DNA from: Frankiales bacterium
Lineage (GTDB): Bacteria > Actinomycetota > Actinomycetes > Mycobacteriales > SCTD01
Direction: 5' to 3'
Length of the DNA: 33,356 nt
NCBI GenBank assembly: GCA_025465135.1
Contig: JAODNA010000075.1
Location: 1-33,356, forward strand
Part shown: one piece after another, positions 22,530 to 29,930 of the stretch
How positions within the stretch are numbered: the first letter of the stretch is position 1
Layout: each line of letters opens with the position of its first letter
Program-made: the position numbers and the translations under genes
Notes under the pieces: generated by a model
The model's input: the letters and a program-made list of their open reading frames with translations, nothing else
Told to the model about the DNA's origin: nothing
Database searches by the model: none

Positions 22530-23099
22530 CTAGACGGCGGCGGCGGCAAGCGGGTCGCAGAGACCGCACGCCGTCATGCCCGGCTCATCGGGCGAGGCCG
22601 GGCGGAGGTTGGCGCGACCGGCGACGACGGCGCACTCCGGCCGGTGCAGCATCGACCCCGTGGAGGTCGCGACCAGGCCGCCGCCCTGACCGTTGCTGGC
22701 TGCTGCCGCCGTCCCGGCCAGGCCGGACGCGAGCAGCACCTCGAGGCGGCCGAGCGCCGCGGCCAGGTCCTCCCGGGCGGTGCGGCTCTCCCGCACGAGG
22801 AGGGTCTGCCAGTAGGCGAAGTAGACGAAGCCGCCGGCGAACACCAGGCCCACGCCGAGCAGCCCACCCGAGATCAGGTAGGGGATCTGCTCGAACAGCA
22901 GCGGTGTCTGCGACGCGCCGATCCAGCCGAGCACCACGACGAGGAAGCCGAGGGGCATCAGCACGCCGCCGAGCAGCAGGAGCCAGCGGTCCAGGTTGCC
23001 GCTTCCCCCTCGGCTGCGCAGCCGGCCGACCCGGCCGGCGAGGCGCTCCTGCCTCGCAGCGGGGTCCAGGGCGGGGGCGTCGAAGACGGTCGTGGTCAT
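22530..23099 (-). CDS. Two-helix membrane protein with a C-terminal Ada-like Cys/His motif
   Basis: 189 residues, not recognised. Two hydrophobic helices (about 38-60 and 74-98) are separated by a short loop. A charged helix follows (RESRTAREDLAAALGRLEVLL, possibly coiled coil), then a glycine-rich stretch. The C-terminus has His152-x3-Cys156 and Cys178-x2-Cys181 in SMLHRPECAVVAG and MTACGLCDP. This HxxxC...CxxC-P arrangement resembles the small Ada-type zinc modules seen at the ends of some bacterial proteins, so metal binding is plausible. With two helices, both termini are predicted on the same side, most simply cytoplasmic. GGGGGAG precedes ATG 23099. It overlaps the secreted protein gene by 4 bp and is part of the transporter operon. 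Confidence 0.7.
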   Translation of the reverse strand: MTTTVFDAPALDPAARQERLAGRVGRLRSRGGSGNLDRWLLLLGGVLMPLGFLVVVLGWIGASQTPLLFEQIPYLISGGLLGVGLVFAGGFVYFAYWQTLLVRESRTAREDLAAALGRLEVLLASGLAGTAAAASNGQGGGLVATSTGSMLHRPECAVVAGRANLRPASPDEPGMTACGLCDPLAAAAV

Positions 23100-24403
23100 G
23101 GGTTCTCCCCCAGCAGGCAAGCGTTGGAGCGGGCTTCGAGCACACGGTCTGGCAGCTGCTTCATGCCGGCTGCGAGGAGGCCGACACCGAGCAGCCCGAG
23201 GATGGCCGCCACCGGCGAGGGCGCTGACGGCAGCGGTGTCCGCTGCGCGGCAAGGGCCGGTGCCACGGCTGCCGGCGGTGCCACGGCCGGCGCGGCGCCC
23301 GGCACCTGGACGGCCGGGACCGGTGCGGTGCCGGGGCTCCCTGCCGTACCCGCCGTACCCGGCGTGAAGGCGGCCGGCTGCGGCGGGGTGAAGGCCGGGA
23401 CGTCACCGAGGTTGAGGTTGAGTCCGCCCCCCTGCACAGCGGCGAGCTGCACCACGGCGCCGCCCAGGATGGCGGTGGCGGTGCCGCCCGGGGTCTTCCA
23501 CATGAAGATGAGGCTGCCCGCGTTGTAGACGATGCTGCCGCCGATCGGCTTCCCCGAGGGGAGGCTGATCGCGATGCTCATCCCGGCATTCGTGATCGCG
23601 GTGTTGACGGCGTCCGACGCCGTCTTGTTGAGCGGCGTGTTGTTGCCGTTGACGGTCACGCCGTGCTCGTCGACCGTCACCGGCACGCCGGCGATCTTCA
23701 TGTCCTTGACCAGCGTGGTCCCCGTCGCCGAGGCCTTGAGTCCGTCGGTCGTCCCCTTCGCGGTGGACGTCACGGATCCGATCGTGACGACGCCACCGGC
23801 GAGCGAGATGTCGTCTGCGTGGCTGTAGGCCTCCGCGACGGCAGTAGTGGGTCCGGTGAGCTGGACTTTGCTGCGGCTCGTCGTGTTGTTGAAGTTGCCG
23901 GCCTGGGAGTTGTTGCTCTGCGCGATGTCGGCCCCGGCTGAGACGACGTCGTCCTTGGCCGTCGCTGTCATGGTCATGCCGGGGTACTGCGTGTTGGTGA
24001 CCGTGTCGGGACCGCTGCCGGTGTGCGCCTCTGCCCGGACCGGGTCGTTGAGGGCCTTGGCCTCCGGCGGGCCCTGCGAGACGATGATGACGCTGCCGAT
24101 GTTGCCGGCGAGCACGCCCGGCCACGCGACAGAGGAGAGGCCGTAGCCGATCGGGCCGTTGCGGAGCATGGCGACGGTCTCCGGCAGCACGCCTTCACAG
24201 CCGCCGGTGCCACCCGGCGTACCGGCGCACTTGTCGCCGTCGTTGAAGCGCACCTGCTCGAGCGGTGCGTTGGCAGCGAGGTTGTAGGAGCCGAACCCGG
24301 AGCCGGCCTCGCTGTCGGCGGCCGCCAGTGACGGCACCAGCACCGCCGACGCAAGGGCGGCACAGCCGGCCCCGATCAGTCCGATCGCGCGGGCACGTCT
24401 CAT
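23096..24403 (-). CDS. Secreted, membrane-tethered envelope protein of unknown function in the transporter operon
   Basis: 435 residues, not recognised. A signal peptide (about 1-28, ending LAAADS) is followed by a Ser/Thr/Asn/Ala-rich beta-type ectodomain of about 330 residues with two early cysteines (DKCAGTPGGTGGCEG) that may form a disulfide. Then comes a Pro/Ala-rich spacer and a hydrophobic segment near 403-420 (PVAAILGLLGVGLLAAGM) with a short tail: a type I membrane protein. There is no sortase motif. ATG 24403 has GGGAGGTG just upstream. It overlaps livF upstream and the two-helix protein downstream by 4 bp each, so it is made with the importer and could act as an accessory binding or cell-envelope transfer component. 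That role is inference. Confidence 0.72.
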   Translation of the reverse strand: MRRARAIGLIGAGCAALASAVLVPSLAAADSEAGSGFGSYNLAANAPLEQVRFNDGDKCAGTPGGTGGCEGVLPETVAMLRNGPIGYGLSSVAWPGVLAGNIGSVIIVSQGPPEAKALNDPVRAEAHTGSGPDTVTNTQYPGMTMTATAKDDVVSAGADIAQSNNSQAGNFNNTTSRSKVQLTGPTTAVAEAYSHADDISLAGGVVTIGSVTSTAKGTTDGLKASATGTTLVKDMKIAGVPVTVDEHGVTVNGNNTPLNKTASDAVNTAITNAGMSIAISLPSGKPIGGSIVYNAGSLIFMWKTPGGTATAILGGAVVQLAAVQGGGLNLNLGDVPAFTPPQPAAFTPGTAGTAGSPGTAPVPAVQVPGAAPAVAPPAAVAPALAAQRTPLPSAPSPVAAILGLLGVGLLAAGMKQLPDRVLEARSNACLLGENP

Positions 24404-25113
24404 GCCGCACCTCCCAGGTAGGCCTCGGACACGAAGTCCGCGACGTCGGCCGGCTGACCGACCATGGCGATCCGTCCCTGCGTCATGACAGCGGCGTAGT
24501 CGGCGACTGCGAGCGCCGTGCGCGCGAACTGCTCGACGAGCAGGATGCTGATGCCCTCGGCAGCCAGCGCGCGGACGACCTCGTAGAGCTCGGCCACGAT
24601 GAGAGGGGCGAGGCCCATCGAGATCTCGTCGAGCAGCAGCACGCCGGGGTCGGTGACCAGTGCGCGCGACATGGCGAGCATCTGCTGCTCGCCCCCGGAC
24701 ATGGTGCCGGCGAGCTGCGAGCGACGCTCACCCAGGCGGGGGAAGCGCGCGTAGGCCTTGTCCTGCACCTCGCGCAGCGACAGCGACGTGGCGTAGGTCC
24801 ACATCCGCAGGTTCTCCGCGACCGTGAGGTTGGGGAAGATGCCGCGGCCCTCGGGGATCCGGCAGACCCCGGCCTTCGAGAGCGCCTCGGGCGCCGCACC
24901 GTTGACGTGGGCACCCGCGACGTGGACACAGCCACGGGACGGCCGGATCTTGCCCGAGCAGATCTGCAGCGTCGTCGACTTGCCGGCGCCGTTGGGTCCG
25001 AGCAGTGCGAACACCGAACCGACGGGTACGGCGAGCGAGACGCCGTGCAGGACCTCGATCCGGCCGTAGCCGGCGACGATGTCGTGCAGCTCGAGAGCCG
25101 GCGCTGAGCTCAT
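24400..25113 (-). CDS. livF: ABC transporter ATP-binding protein, LivF type
   Basis: 237 residues. Walker A GPNGAGKST (39-47), signature MSGGEQQ (138-144), Walker B VLLLDE (158-163), then MGLAPL and the H-loop-region LLVEQ, the standard LivF set. The Q before the H loop instead of H is typical of LivF. It powers import with the LivG-type partner on the cytoplasmic face of the permease. It overlaps both neighbours by 4 bp. Substrate is not defined by this subunit; the operon context argues for a steroid-related substrate rather than an amino acid. Confidence 0.9.
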   Translation of the reverse strand: MSSAPALELHDIVAGYGRIEVLHGVSLAVPVGSVFALLGPNGAGKSTTLQICSGKIRPSRGCVHVAGAHVNGAAPEALSKAGVCRIPEGRGIFPNLTVAENLRMWTYATSLSLREVQDKAYARFPRLGERRSQLAGTMSGGEQQMLAMSRALVTDPGVLLLDEISMGLAPLIVAELYEVVRALAAEGISILLVEQFARTALAVADYAAVMTQGRIAMVGQPADVADFVSEAYLGGAA

Positions 25114-25868
25114 GCGGCACCTTCTACGTCGGCACCGAGGTAGGCGGCCTGCACGACCGGGTCGGACTGCACCTCTGCCGTCGTGCCGACGGAGATCACC
25201 TTGCCGAAGTCGAGCACGTGGATGCGGTCGCAGACCCGCATGACGAGGTCGACGTCGTGCTCGACCAGCAGGATGGCGGTGCCGCCGGCGGCGAGGTCGA
25301 GCAGCAGGTCACCGAGCGCCTCGGTCTCGGTGCTGTCCAGGCCGGAGCCGGGTTCGTCCAGCAGCAGCAGCCTCGGGCGGGTGGCGAGTGCGCGGCCGAG
25401 CTCGACGAGGCGGGCCAGACCCGTGGGAAGCGACTCGACCCGCATCTCCGCGACGTTGCGCAGTCCGACCCGATCGATGACCTCGTCGGCGACAGCACCC
25501 GGGTCGGAGCCGTCGCGTGACCAGCCGCGGCGGAACTCGGCGGCGGCGAGCACGTTCTCGCGTGCCGTCAGTGAGCCGAAGACCTCGAGCCGCTGGAACG
25601 TCCGGGCCATGCCGAGCCGGGCCCGCCTGTACGGCGACAGCCGGCTCACGTCGCGGCCGCCGACGAGGATGCGTCCCGACGTCGGCTTCTCCAGCCCGGT
25701 GATGACGTTGAACGTCGTCGTCTTGCCCGCACCGTTGGGCCCGATGAGGCCGGTGATCTGCCCGGCGTACGCGGTGATGTTGGCAGCGCTCACCGCGGTG
25801 ACGCCGCCGAACCGGACGGTCACGTCCTCCACGGACAGCACCGGTGCGTCCTGCTCAGACTCCGACAA
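25110..25868 (-). CDS. livG: ABC transporter ATP-binding protein, LivG type, with atypical signature motif
   Basis: 252 residues. Walker A is GPNGAGKTT (43-51), Walker B LLLLDEP (167-173) with SGLD as D-loop, and ILLVEHDVDLVM carries the H-loop His. The ABC signature is degenerate: LPTGLARLVE at 147-156, where LivG proteins usually have LSYGQQR or similar. The Gly is kept but the following Gln is lost. The start is TTG 25868, supported by a strong AGGAGGTG about 5 nt upstream and by a lack of ATG/GTG starts further out. It overlaps the permease gene by 14 bp, so translation is coupled. Confidence 0.88.
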   Translation of the reverse strand: MSESEQDAPVLSVEDVTVRFGGVTAVSAANITAYAGQITGLIGPNGAGKTTTFNVITGLEKPTSGRILVGGRDVSRLSPYRRARLGMARTFQRLEVFGSLTARENVLAAAEFRRGWSRDGSDPGAVADEVIDRVGLRNVAEMRVESLPTGLARLVELGRALATRPRLLLLDEPGSGLDSTETEALGDLLLDLAAGGTAILLVEHDVDLVMRVCDRIHVLDFGKVISVGTTAEVQSDPVVQAAYLGADVEGAA

Positions 25869-27786
25869 GGCGCACCTCCTCGTAGTCGAGGGCGGTCGCG
25901 GCAGCGGGGTTCACCGGCGGTCCGGAGCGACGCGCCCGCAGGCGTTCGGCCGCGTCAGCGATGCGGCCGCCGATGCCGTTGGGGTCCCGGCCGATGCTGA
26001 CCGCGGCGATACCGGTGAGCAGGTAGCTGAGCGGCCAGTTGGACGGCACGTGCTCCTGGAGCGTCGGGAACGAGGCGAGTACGACGCCACCGAAGAGCGC
26101 TCCCGTGACCGTGTTGATCCCGCCGACCCGCAGCAGCAGGAGCATGGTCAGGCTGGCGAGCGCGACGAAGTCGTTGGGTCCGACCTGACCTCGCAGACCG
26201 CCGAACAGCGCTCCGGCGAAGCCCGCCATGCCCGCGGAGACGGCGAACACCGCGAGCTTGGTGATGTTGATGTTGACGCCGAGCGTCGCGCATGCCGCCG
26301 GTGAGTCGTTCAGTGCGGCGAGCTGCCGTCCGTAGCGACCGCGGCGGATCGCGAGCACGAGGACGGAGCAGGCCACGAAGACGACGGCGAGCAGCACGAG
26401 GTAGGCCTCACCGCTCTTGAAGGAGACCCCGGGCAGGTGCAGCCTCGGCACGTCGAGGCTGCCGCCCGCACCGAACACCCGGTTGAAGAACACCAGGTCC
26501 GCTGCGCTCGCGAACGCGAACGTCGCGAGCGCCAGGTAGAGCCCGCGCAGTCGCAGGGTCGGCAGGGCGACGGCAGCGCCCGCGGCAGCCGACAGCGCGA
26601 CCGCGGCCAGGACGCTGAGCAGCGAGCCGCCACCCCACGTCCCCATGGCGTAGGAGCCGAGGCCGACGAAGGTCAGCTGGCACAGCGAGACCTGGCCGCC
26701 GTAACCGGTCAGCAGGACGAGCGAGAGCAGTGTCAGGGCGAAGATGAGGGCCTTGCTGCTCGTGACGACGTTGGAGCTCGACAGGTGCGGGGCCGCGACG
26801 GCGACGACGACCACGAGGGCAGCGCCCCAGGCCACCGACGACCGCAGCCCGGCAGCCCGCGGCGCCGGGGGGCCGATCAGCGAGCCGCTGCGGAGCCGGG
26901 CCGACGGGAGGGTCACGAGCATCACGAACAGGAACGCCATCGGGATGACCGACTGGTTGTCGCGGATGAACCCGGCGAGCGGGTGCCAGATGCGTCCGGC
27001 GTCGGGCCCGTAGATCTTCGCCGCGTTGACCATCAGGCCGAGCGCGATCGCACCTGCCGCGGTCAGCGGCAGGCTGCGGAGCCGGCCGACCAGGGCGGCG
27101 GCGTAGCCGTTGATGACCAGCAGGGTGAGCGTGAGGATGTCGAGGTTGACGAGCGGCGCGAGCAGGATGCCGGCGAGTCCGGCGAGGGAGGCGCCCAGCG
27201 CCCACGACAGCTGCTGGACGCGAGCCGGCGAGGCGCCGGCCATCGCGGCGAGGTCGGGGTCGTCGACGACGCCCCTCATGGCGATGCCGATCCTGGTCTG
27301 TGAGAACAGCAGCTTCAACGCGACCGCGACCGCGATCGCAACCACGACCACGACGATCTGGTGGTACGTCACCGACAGGGTGCTGATGCGCACCGAGTGC
27401 CCGGCGAAGAACGGCGGCACGATCCGGACCGCCGTGCCCTTCCAGATCACGTTCGCGACGCCGATGAGCAGCAGCAGCAGAGCCAGGGTGATGACGATGG
27501 CGAGGTCCACAGAGGCCCCGCGGATGGGCCGGATGAGCAGCCGCTCGATCACCGCCCCCATGAGCGGCGCGGCCACGAAGAGCGTGGCGAACAGGGCCAC
27601 CGGCACCGGCCAGCCCCACCCGATCGCGAACTGCCAGTAGATGAAGGCGGCGATCATGCCGATCGCGCCGTGGGCGAAGTTGAAGATGCCCGACGTCATG
27701 TAGGTCACGACCAGGCCGGTGGCCGTCAGCGCGTAGATGCAGCCGACCACGAGCCCGGTCACGAGGAAGGTGAGGAAGAAGGTCAC
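25855..27786 (-). CDS. Fused branched-chain-type ABC permease (LivH-LivM in one chain)
   Basis: 643 residues made of two permease domains. The LivH-like half (about 1-290) has GIFNFAHGAIGMIAAFIYW near residue 33, GMAMRG-type loop IGIAMRGVVDDPDLAAMAG and an ALG-SLAGLAG block. The LivM-like half (about 325-605) has LLTGYGGQVSLCQLTFVGLGSYAMG and NDSPAACATLGVNINITKLAVF, the usual LivM EAA-type region. Many membrane helices occur in both. A LivHM fusion gives a single-chain translocation pore. GTG 27786 has GGGAG about 4 nt upstream. It lies 99 bp downstream of the hsd4A-like gene, the position occupied by yrbE4A of the mce4 operon in mycobacteria. No KstR site or clear promoter was seen in that gap. 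Confidence 0.9.
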   Translation of the reverse strand: MTFFLTFLVTGLVVGCIYALTATGLVVTYMTSGIFNFAHGAIGMIAAFIYWQFAIGWGWPVPVALFATLFVAAPLMGAVIERLLIRPIRGASVDLAIVITLALLLLLIGVANVIWKGTAVRIVPPFFAGHSVRISTLSVTYHQIVVVVVAIAVAVALKLLFSQTRIGIAMRGVVDDPDLAAMAGASPARVQQLSWALGASLAGLAGILLAPLVNLDILTLTLLVINGYAAALVGRLRSLPLTAAGAIALGLMVNAAKIYGPDAGRIWHPLAGFIRDNQSVIPMAFLFVMLVTLPSARLRSGSLIGPPAPRAAGLRSSVAWGAALVVVVAVAAPHLSSSNVVTSSKALIFALTLLSLVLLTGYGGQVSLCQLTFVGLGSYAMGTWGGGSLLSVLAAVALSAAAGAAVALPTLRLRGLYLALATFAFASAADLVFFNRVFGAGGSLDVPRLHLPGVSFKSGEAYLVLLAVVFVACSVLVLAIRRGRYGRQLAALNDSPAACATLGVNINITKLAVFAVSAGMAGFAGALFGGLRGQVGPNDFVALASLTMLLLLRVGGINTVTGALFGGVVLASFPTLQEHVPSNWPLSYLLTGIAAVSIGRDPNGIGGRIADAAERLRARRSGPPVNPAAATALDYEEVRLVGV

Positions 27787-27885
27787 CGGCTCCCGTTCCG
27801 TTCGGCTGGGATCGACGCGGACCGAGCTGCGTACAACCTGCTCATCGTGGTCGTTTCACTCGTGTGTGTCGAGGGAGGTTGCCGC

Positions 27886-28797
27886 TCACGACAGGCTGTA
27901 GAAGTCGCTGGCCACGAAGCCCTGGGCCGGGTCACGCTCGGCGAAGTAGCTGCCGAGCGCCCCGTCGAGGTCCGCGACGGTCCAGGCCGGGCCGCTCGCG
28001 TCGAACCGCTTCTCCACGGCTGGCGCGCTGGCGAGCACGACCATGGGCCCGTAGGCGACGAACACCTGCCCCGTGACGGCCGCCGCAGCGGGGGCTGCCA
28101 GGTAGGCGACGAGGGGCGCCACGTGGTCGGCCGACAGCGGGTCGGGCTCGTCCGCAGGCGCCTCCCCGAACACGTTGGCGGTCATGGCCGTCCTGGCCCG
28201 CGGGCAGATCGCATTGGCGCGTACGCCGAAGCGGCTGCAGCCCTGAGCCGTGGAAAGGGTCAGGGCGGTGATGCCGGCCTTGGCGGCGGCGTAGTTGGGC
28301 TGGCCGGGCGAGCCGAAGAGGAAGGCCTCCGAGCTGGTGTTGATGACGCGGGCGTAGACCTCGCCACCGGTGGCCTTGGACTGATCCCGCCAGTAGCCCG
28401 TCGCGAACCGCGTCATCGCGGCGTGGCCCTTGAGGTGGACGCCGATGACGGTGTCCCACTCCTCCTCGGAGATGTTGAAGATGAGGCGGTCGCGGAGGAC
28501 ACCGGCGTTGTTGACGAGGATCTCGAGGGAGCCGAACTCCTTCACGGCGGTCTCGACGAGCGTGCGTGCGGTGTCCCAGCGCGAGACGTCCCCGGGAGCC
28601 GCGCTCGCGTCCGCGCCGGTCGCACGGATCTCCTCGACGACCGTGTGAGCCGCGTCCGCGTCGTAGTCGTTGACGACCACGCGGGCGCCGGATCCAGCGA
28701 GGGCGAGGGCTTCGGCCCGGCCAAGGCCTTGACCCGCGCCGGTCACGAGCGCGACCTTGCCGTCGAGTCGGAGCGCTTCGTTCGTCACGCTGGGCAC
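27886..28797 (-). CDS. hsd4A: Hydroxysteroid/3-hydroxyacyl-CoA dehydrogenase, Hsd4A-like SDR
   Basis: 303 residues, longer than a classical SDR. Cofactor motif TGAGQGLG (19-26), Asp44 in VVNDYD, NNAGVLRD near 96-103, Ser155/156 in NTSSEAF, and Tyr169 and Lys173 in PNYAAAKAG. NDYD and NNAGVLRDR are typical of the peroxisomal multifunctional-enzyme type-2 (MFE-2/17-beta-HSD4) group to which mycobacterial Hsd4A (Rv3502c) belongs. Hsd4A acts as a 17-beta-HSD and as a 3-hydroxyacyl-CoA dehydrogenase in sterol side-chain degradation. It lies 7 bp after fadE27. GTG 28797 is the outer start; GTG 28788, with GGAG about 8 nt upstream, is an equally good alternative. Confidence 0.83.
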   Translation of the reverse strand: MPSVTNEALRLDGKVALVTGAGQGLGRAEALALAGSGARVVVNDYDADAAHTVVEEIRATGADASAAPGDVSRWDTARTLVETAVKEFGSLEILVNNAGVLRDRLIFNISEEEWDTVIGVHLKGHAAMTRFATGYWRDQSKATGGEVYARVINTSSEAFLFGSPGQPNYAAAKAGITALTLSTAQGCSRFGVRANAICPRARTAMTANVFGEAPADEPDPLSADHVAPLVAYLAAPAAAAVTGQVFVAYGPMVVLASAPAVEKRFDASGPAWTVADLDGALGSYFAERDPAQGFVASDFYSLS

Positions 28798-28804
28798 TCC
28801 GATC

Positions 28805-29926
28805 TCAGACGAGGTCGGCGGCGAGTGCGGCGCCGAGACGGAGCAGCTGCGCGGTGGCGCCGCCGAGGGTCAGCTCCAGCTGCTTGGACCAGCGGAAGTA
28901 GCGCGACAACGGGTACTCGACGTCGACGCCGACACCACCGTGGACGTGCTGGGCCGCATGCGCGACGCGGTGGCCGCCCTCGCAGGCCCACCACTTCGCG
29001 ACGCTCGCCTCGTCGCGGCCGGGAACCCCCGCGTCGAGCAGCCAGACCGCCTGCAGCGTGGTCAGTCGCATGGCCTCCACGTCGATGTAGGCATCCGCGA
29101 GCCGGTGCCCGACCGCCTGGAAGGTCGCTACAGCGCGGCCGAACTGCTCGCGACCGGTGGTGTACTCCGCGGACATCGAGAGGGCCCGGCCGCTGACCCC
29201 CAGCGCCGTCGCGGCGAGCCCGGTCAGCGTGCGGTCGAGCAGCCAGGCGAGGACCTCCGCGCCTCGGTCCGGGCCGGCCAGGACGTCGTCGGCGGGCACT
29301 GCCACCTCGACCAGCTCCACCTCGGCCTGCGGCTGCCCGTTGGTCGCGGTCTGCGCCCGCAGCGTCACCCCGGTCGCGGTCGGGTCGACCAGGACCACCA
29401 CCGGCCGCCCGTTCGGGTCCGTGGCCGGCACCAGGATGCGCCGGGCGAGAGAGGCGAACGGCACCGCCGACTTCAGACCGCTGATGCACAAGCCGCTGCT
29501 GTCTGGCGTCGCGGTCGTAAGCGGCCGGGCCGGGTCGTCGCGGCCGCTCTCCGTGAGGGCCGCCGTCAGGAGCGCTCCGCCGGCAGCGACATCATGCAGG
29601 TCGCGACTGCGCTGCGCAGGCGTACCGAACGTGTCGATCGCCATCGCCGCGAGCACCGTCTCCAGCAGCGGGACAGGCGCGACGTGCGCACCGACCTGCT
29701 CGAGCAGCAGGGCGAGCTCGGTGAAGCCCATCCCGCCGCCTCCGACGTCGGCTGCCAACGCGGCGCCGACGACACCGGCATCCGCGAGCTGACGCCAGAG
29801 GTCCTCGTCGTACCAGCCGCCGTTGTCCTCGAGCTCCCGCAACCGCTTCGGTGTTGCCCGCTCACCAAGGATCTGCGTGGCGAGCCCGACCAGCGCCTGC
29901 TGGTCCTCGGTCGTCGTGAAGTCCAT
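28805..29926 (-). CDS. fadE27: Acyl-CoA dehydrogenase subunit FadE27-like (ChsE5)
   Basis: 373 residues, the length remembered for M. tuberculosis FadE27. TTGREQFGRAVATFQAVGHRLADAYI and a C-terminal AAQHVHGGVGVDVEYPLSRYFRWSKQLEL are clear acyl-CoA dehydrogenase signatures. The N-terminal ADVGGGGMGFTELALLLEQVG replaces the usual PEEYGG-type stretch, as in the partner subunits of the heterotetrameric steroid dehydrogenases. FadE26-FadE27 (ChsE4-ChsE5) desaturates sterol side-chain CoA thioesters of several lengths. It begins 4 bp after fadE26 and is presumably co-expressed with it. Catalytic-base assignment was not attempted. Confidence 0.87.
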   Translation of the reverse strand: MDFTTTEDQQALVGLATQILGERATPKRLRELEDNGGWYDEDLWRQLADAGVVGAALAADVGGGGMGFTELALLLEQVGAHVAPVPLLETVLAAMAIDTFGTPAQRSRDLHDVAAGGALLTAALTESGRDDPARPLTTATPDSSGLCISGLKSAVPFASLARRILVPATDPNGRPVVVLVDPTATGVTLRAQTATNGQPQAEVELVEVAVPADDVLAGPDRGAEVLAWLLDRTLTGLAATALGVSGRALSMSAEYTTGREQFGRAVATFQAVGHRLADAYIDVEAMRLTTLQAVWLLDAGVPGRDEASVAKWWACEGGHRVAHAAQHVHGGVGVDVEYPLSRYFRWSKQLELTLGGATAQLLRLGAALAADLV

Positions 29927-29930
29927 CCCG

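Noticed and set aside
20424-23528. A 1034-codon rightward open frame
   Set aside because: Overlaps kstR in another frame and is antisense to the receptor, the two-helix protein and part of the secreted protein; low-complexity composition without motifs.
24400-27786. A true branched-chain amino acid importer with no link to steroids
   Set aside because: Family resemblance alone would suggest this, but the position after fadE26-fadE27-hsd4A, the two unusual envelope genes and the receptor beside kstR argue against it. It is not excluded and is listed as the main test of the leading finding.
27787-27885. Possible promoter or KstR site between hsd4A and the permease gene
   Set aside because: Only a half-site-like AAC and a distant CAACCT/AGGTTG pairing are present; no full operator or convincing -10/-35 was found, so read-through from fadE26 is the simpler view.
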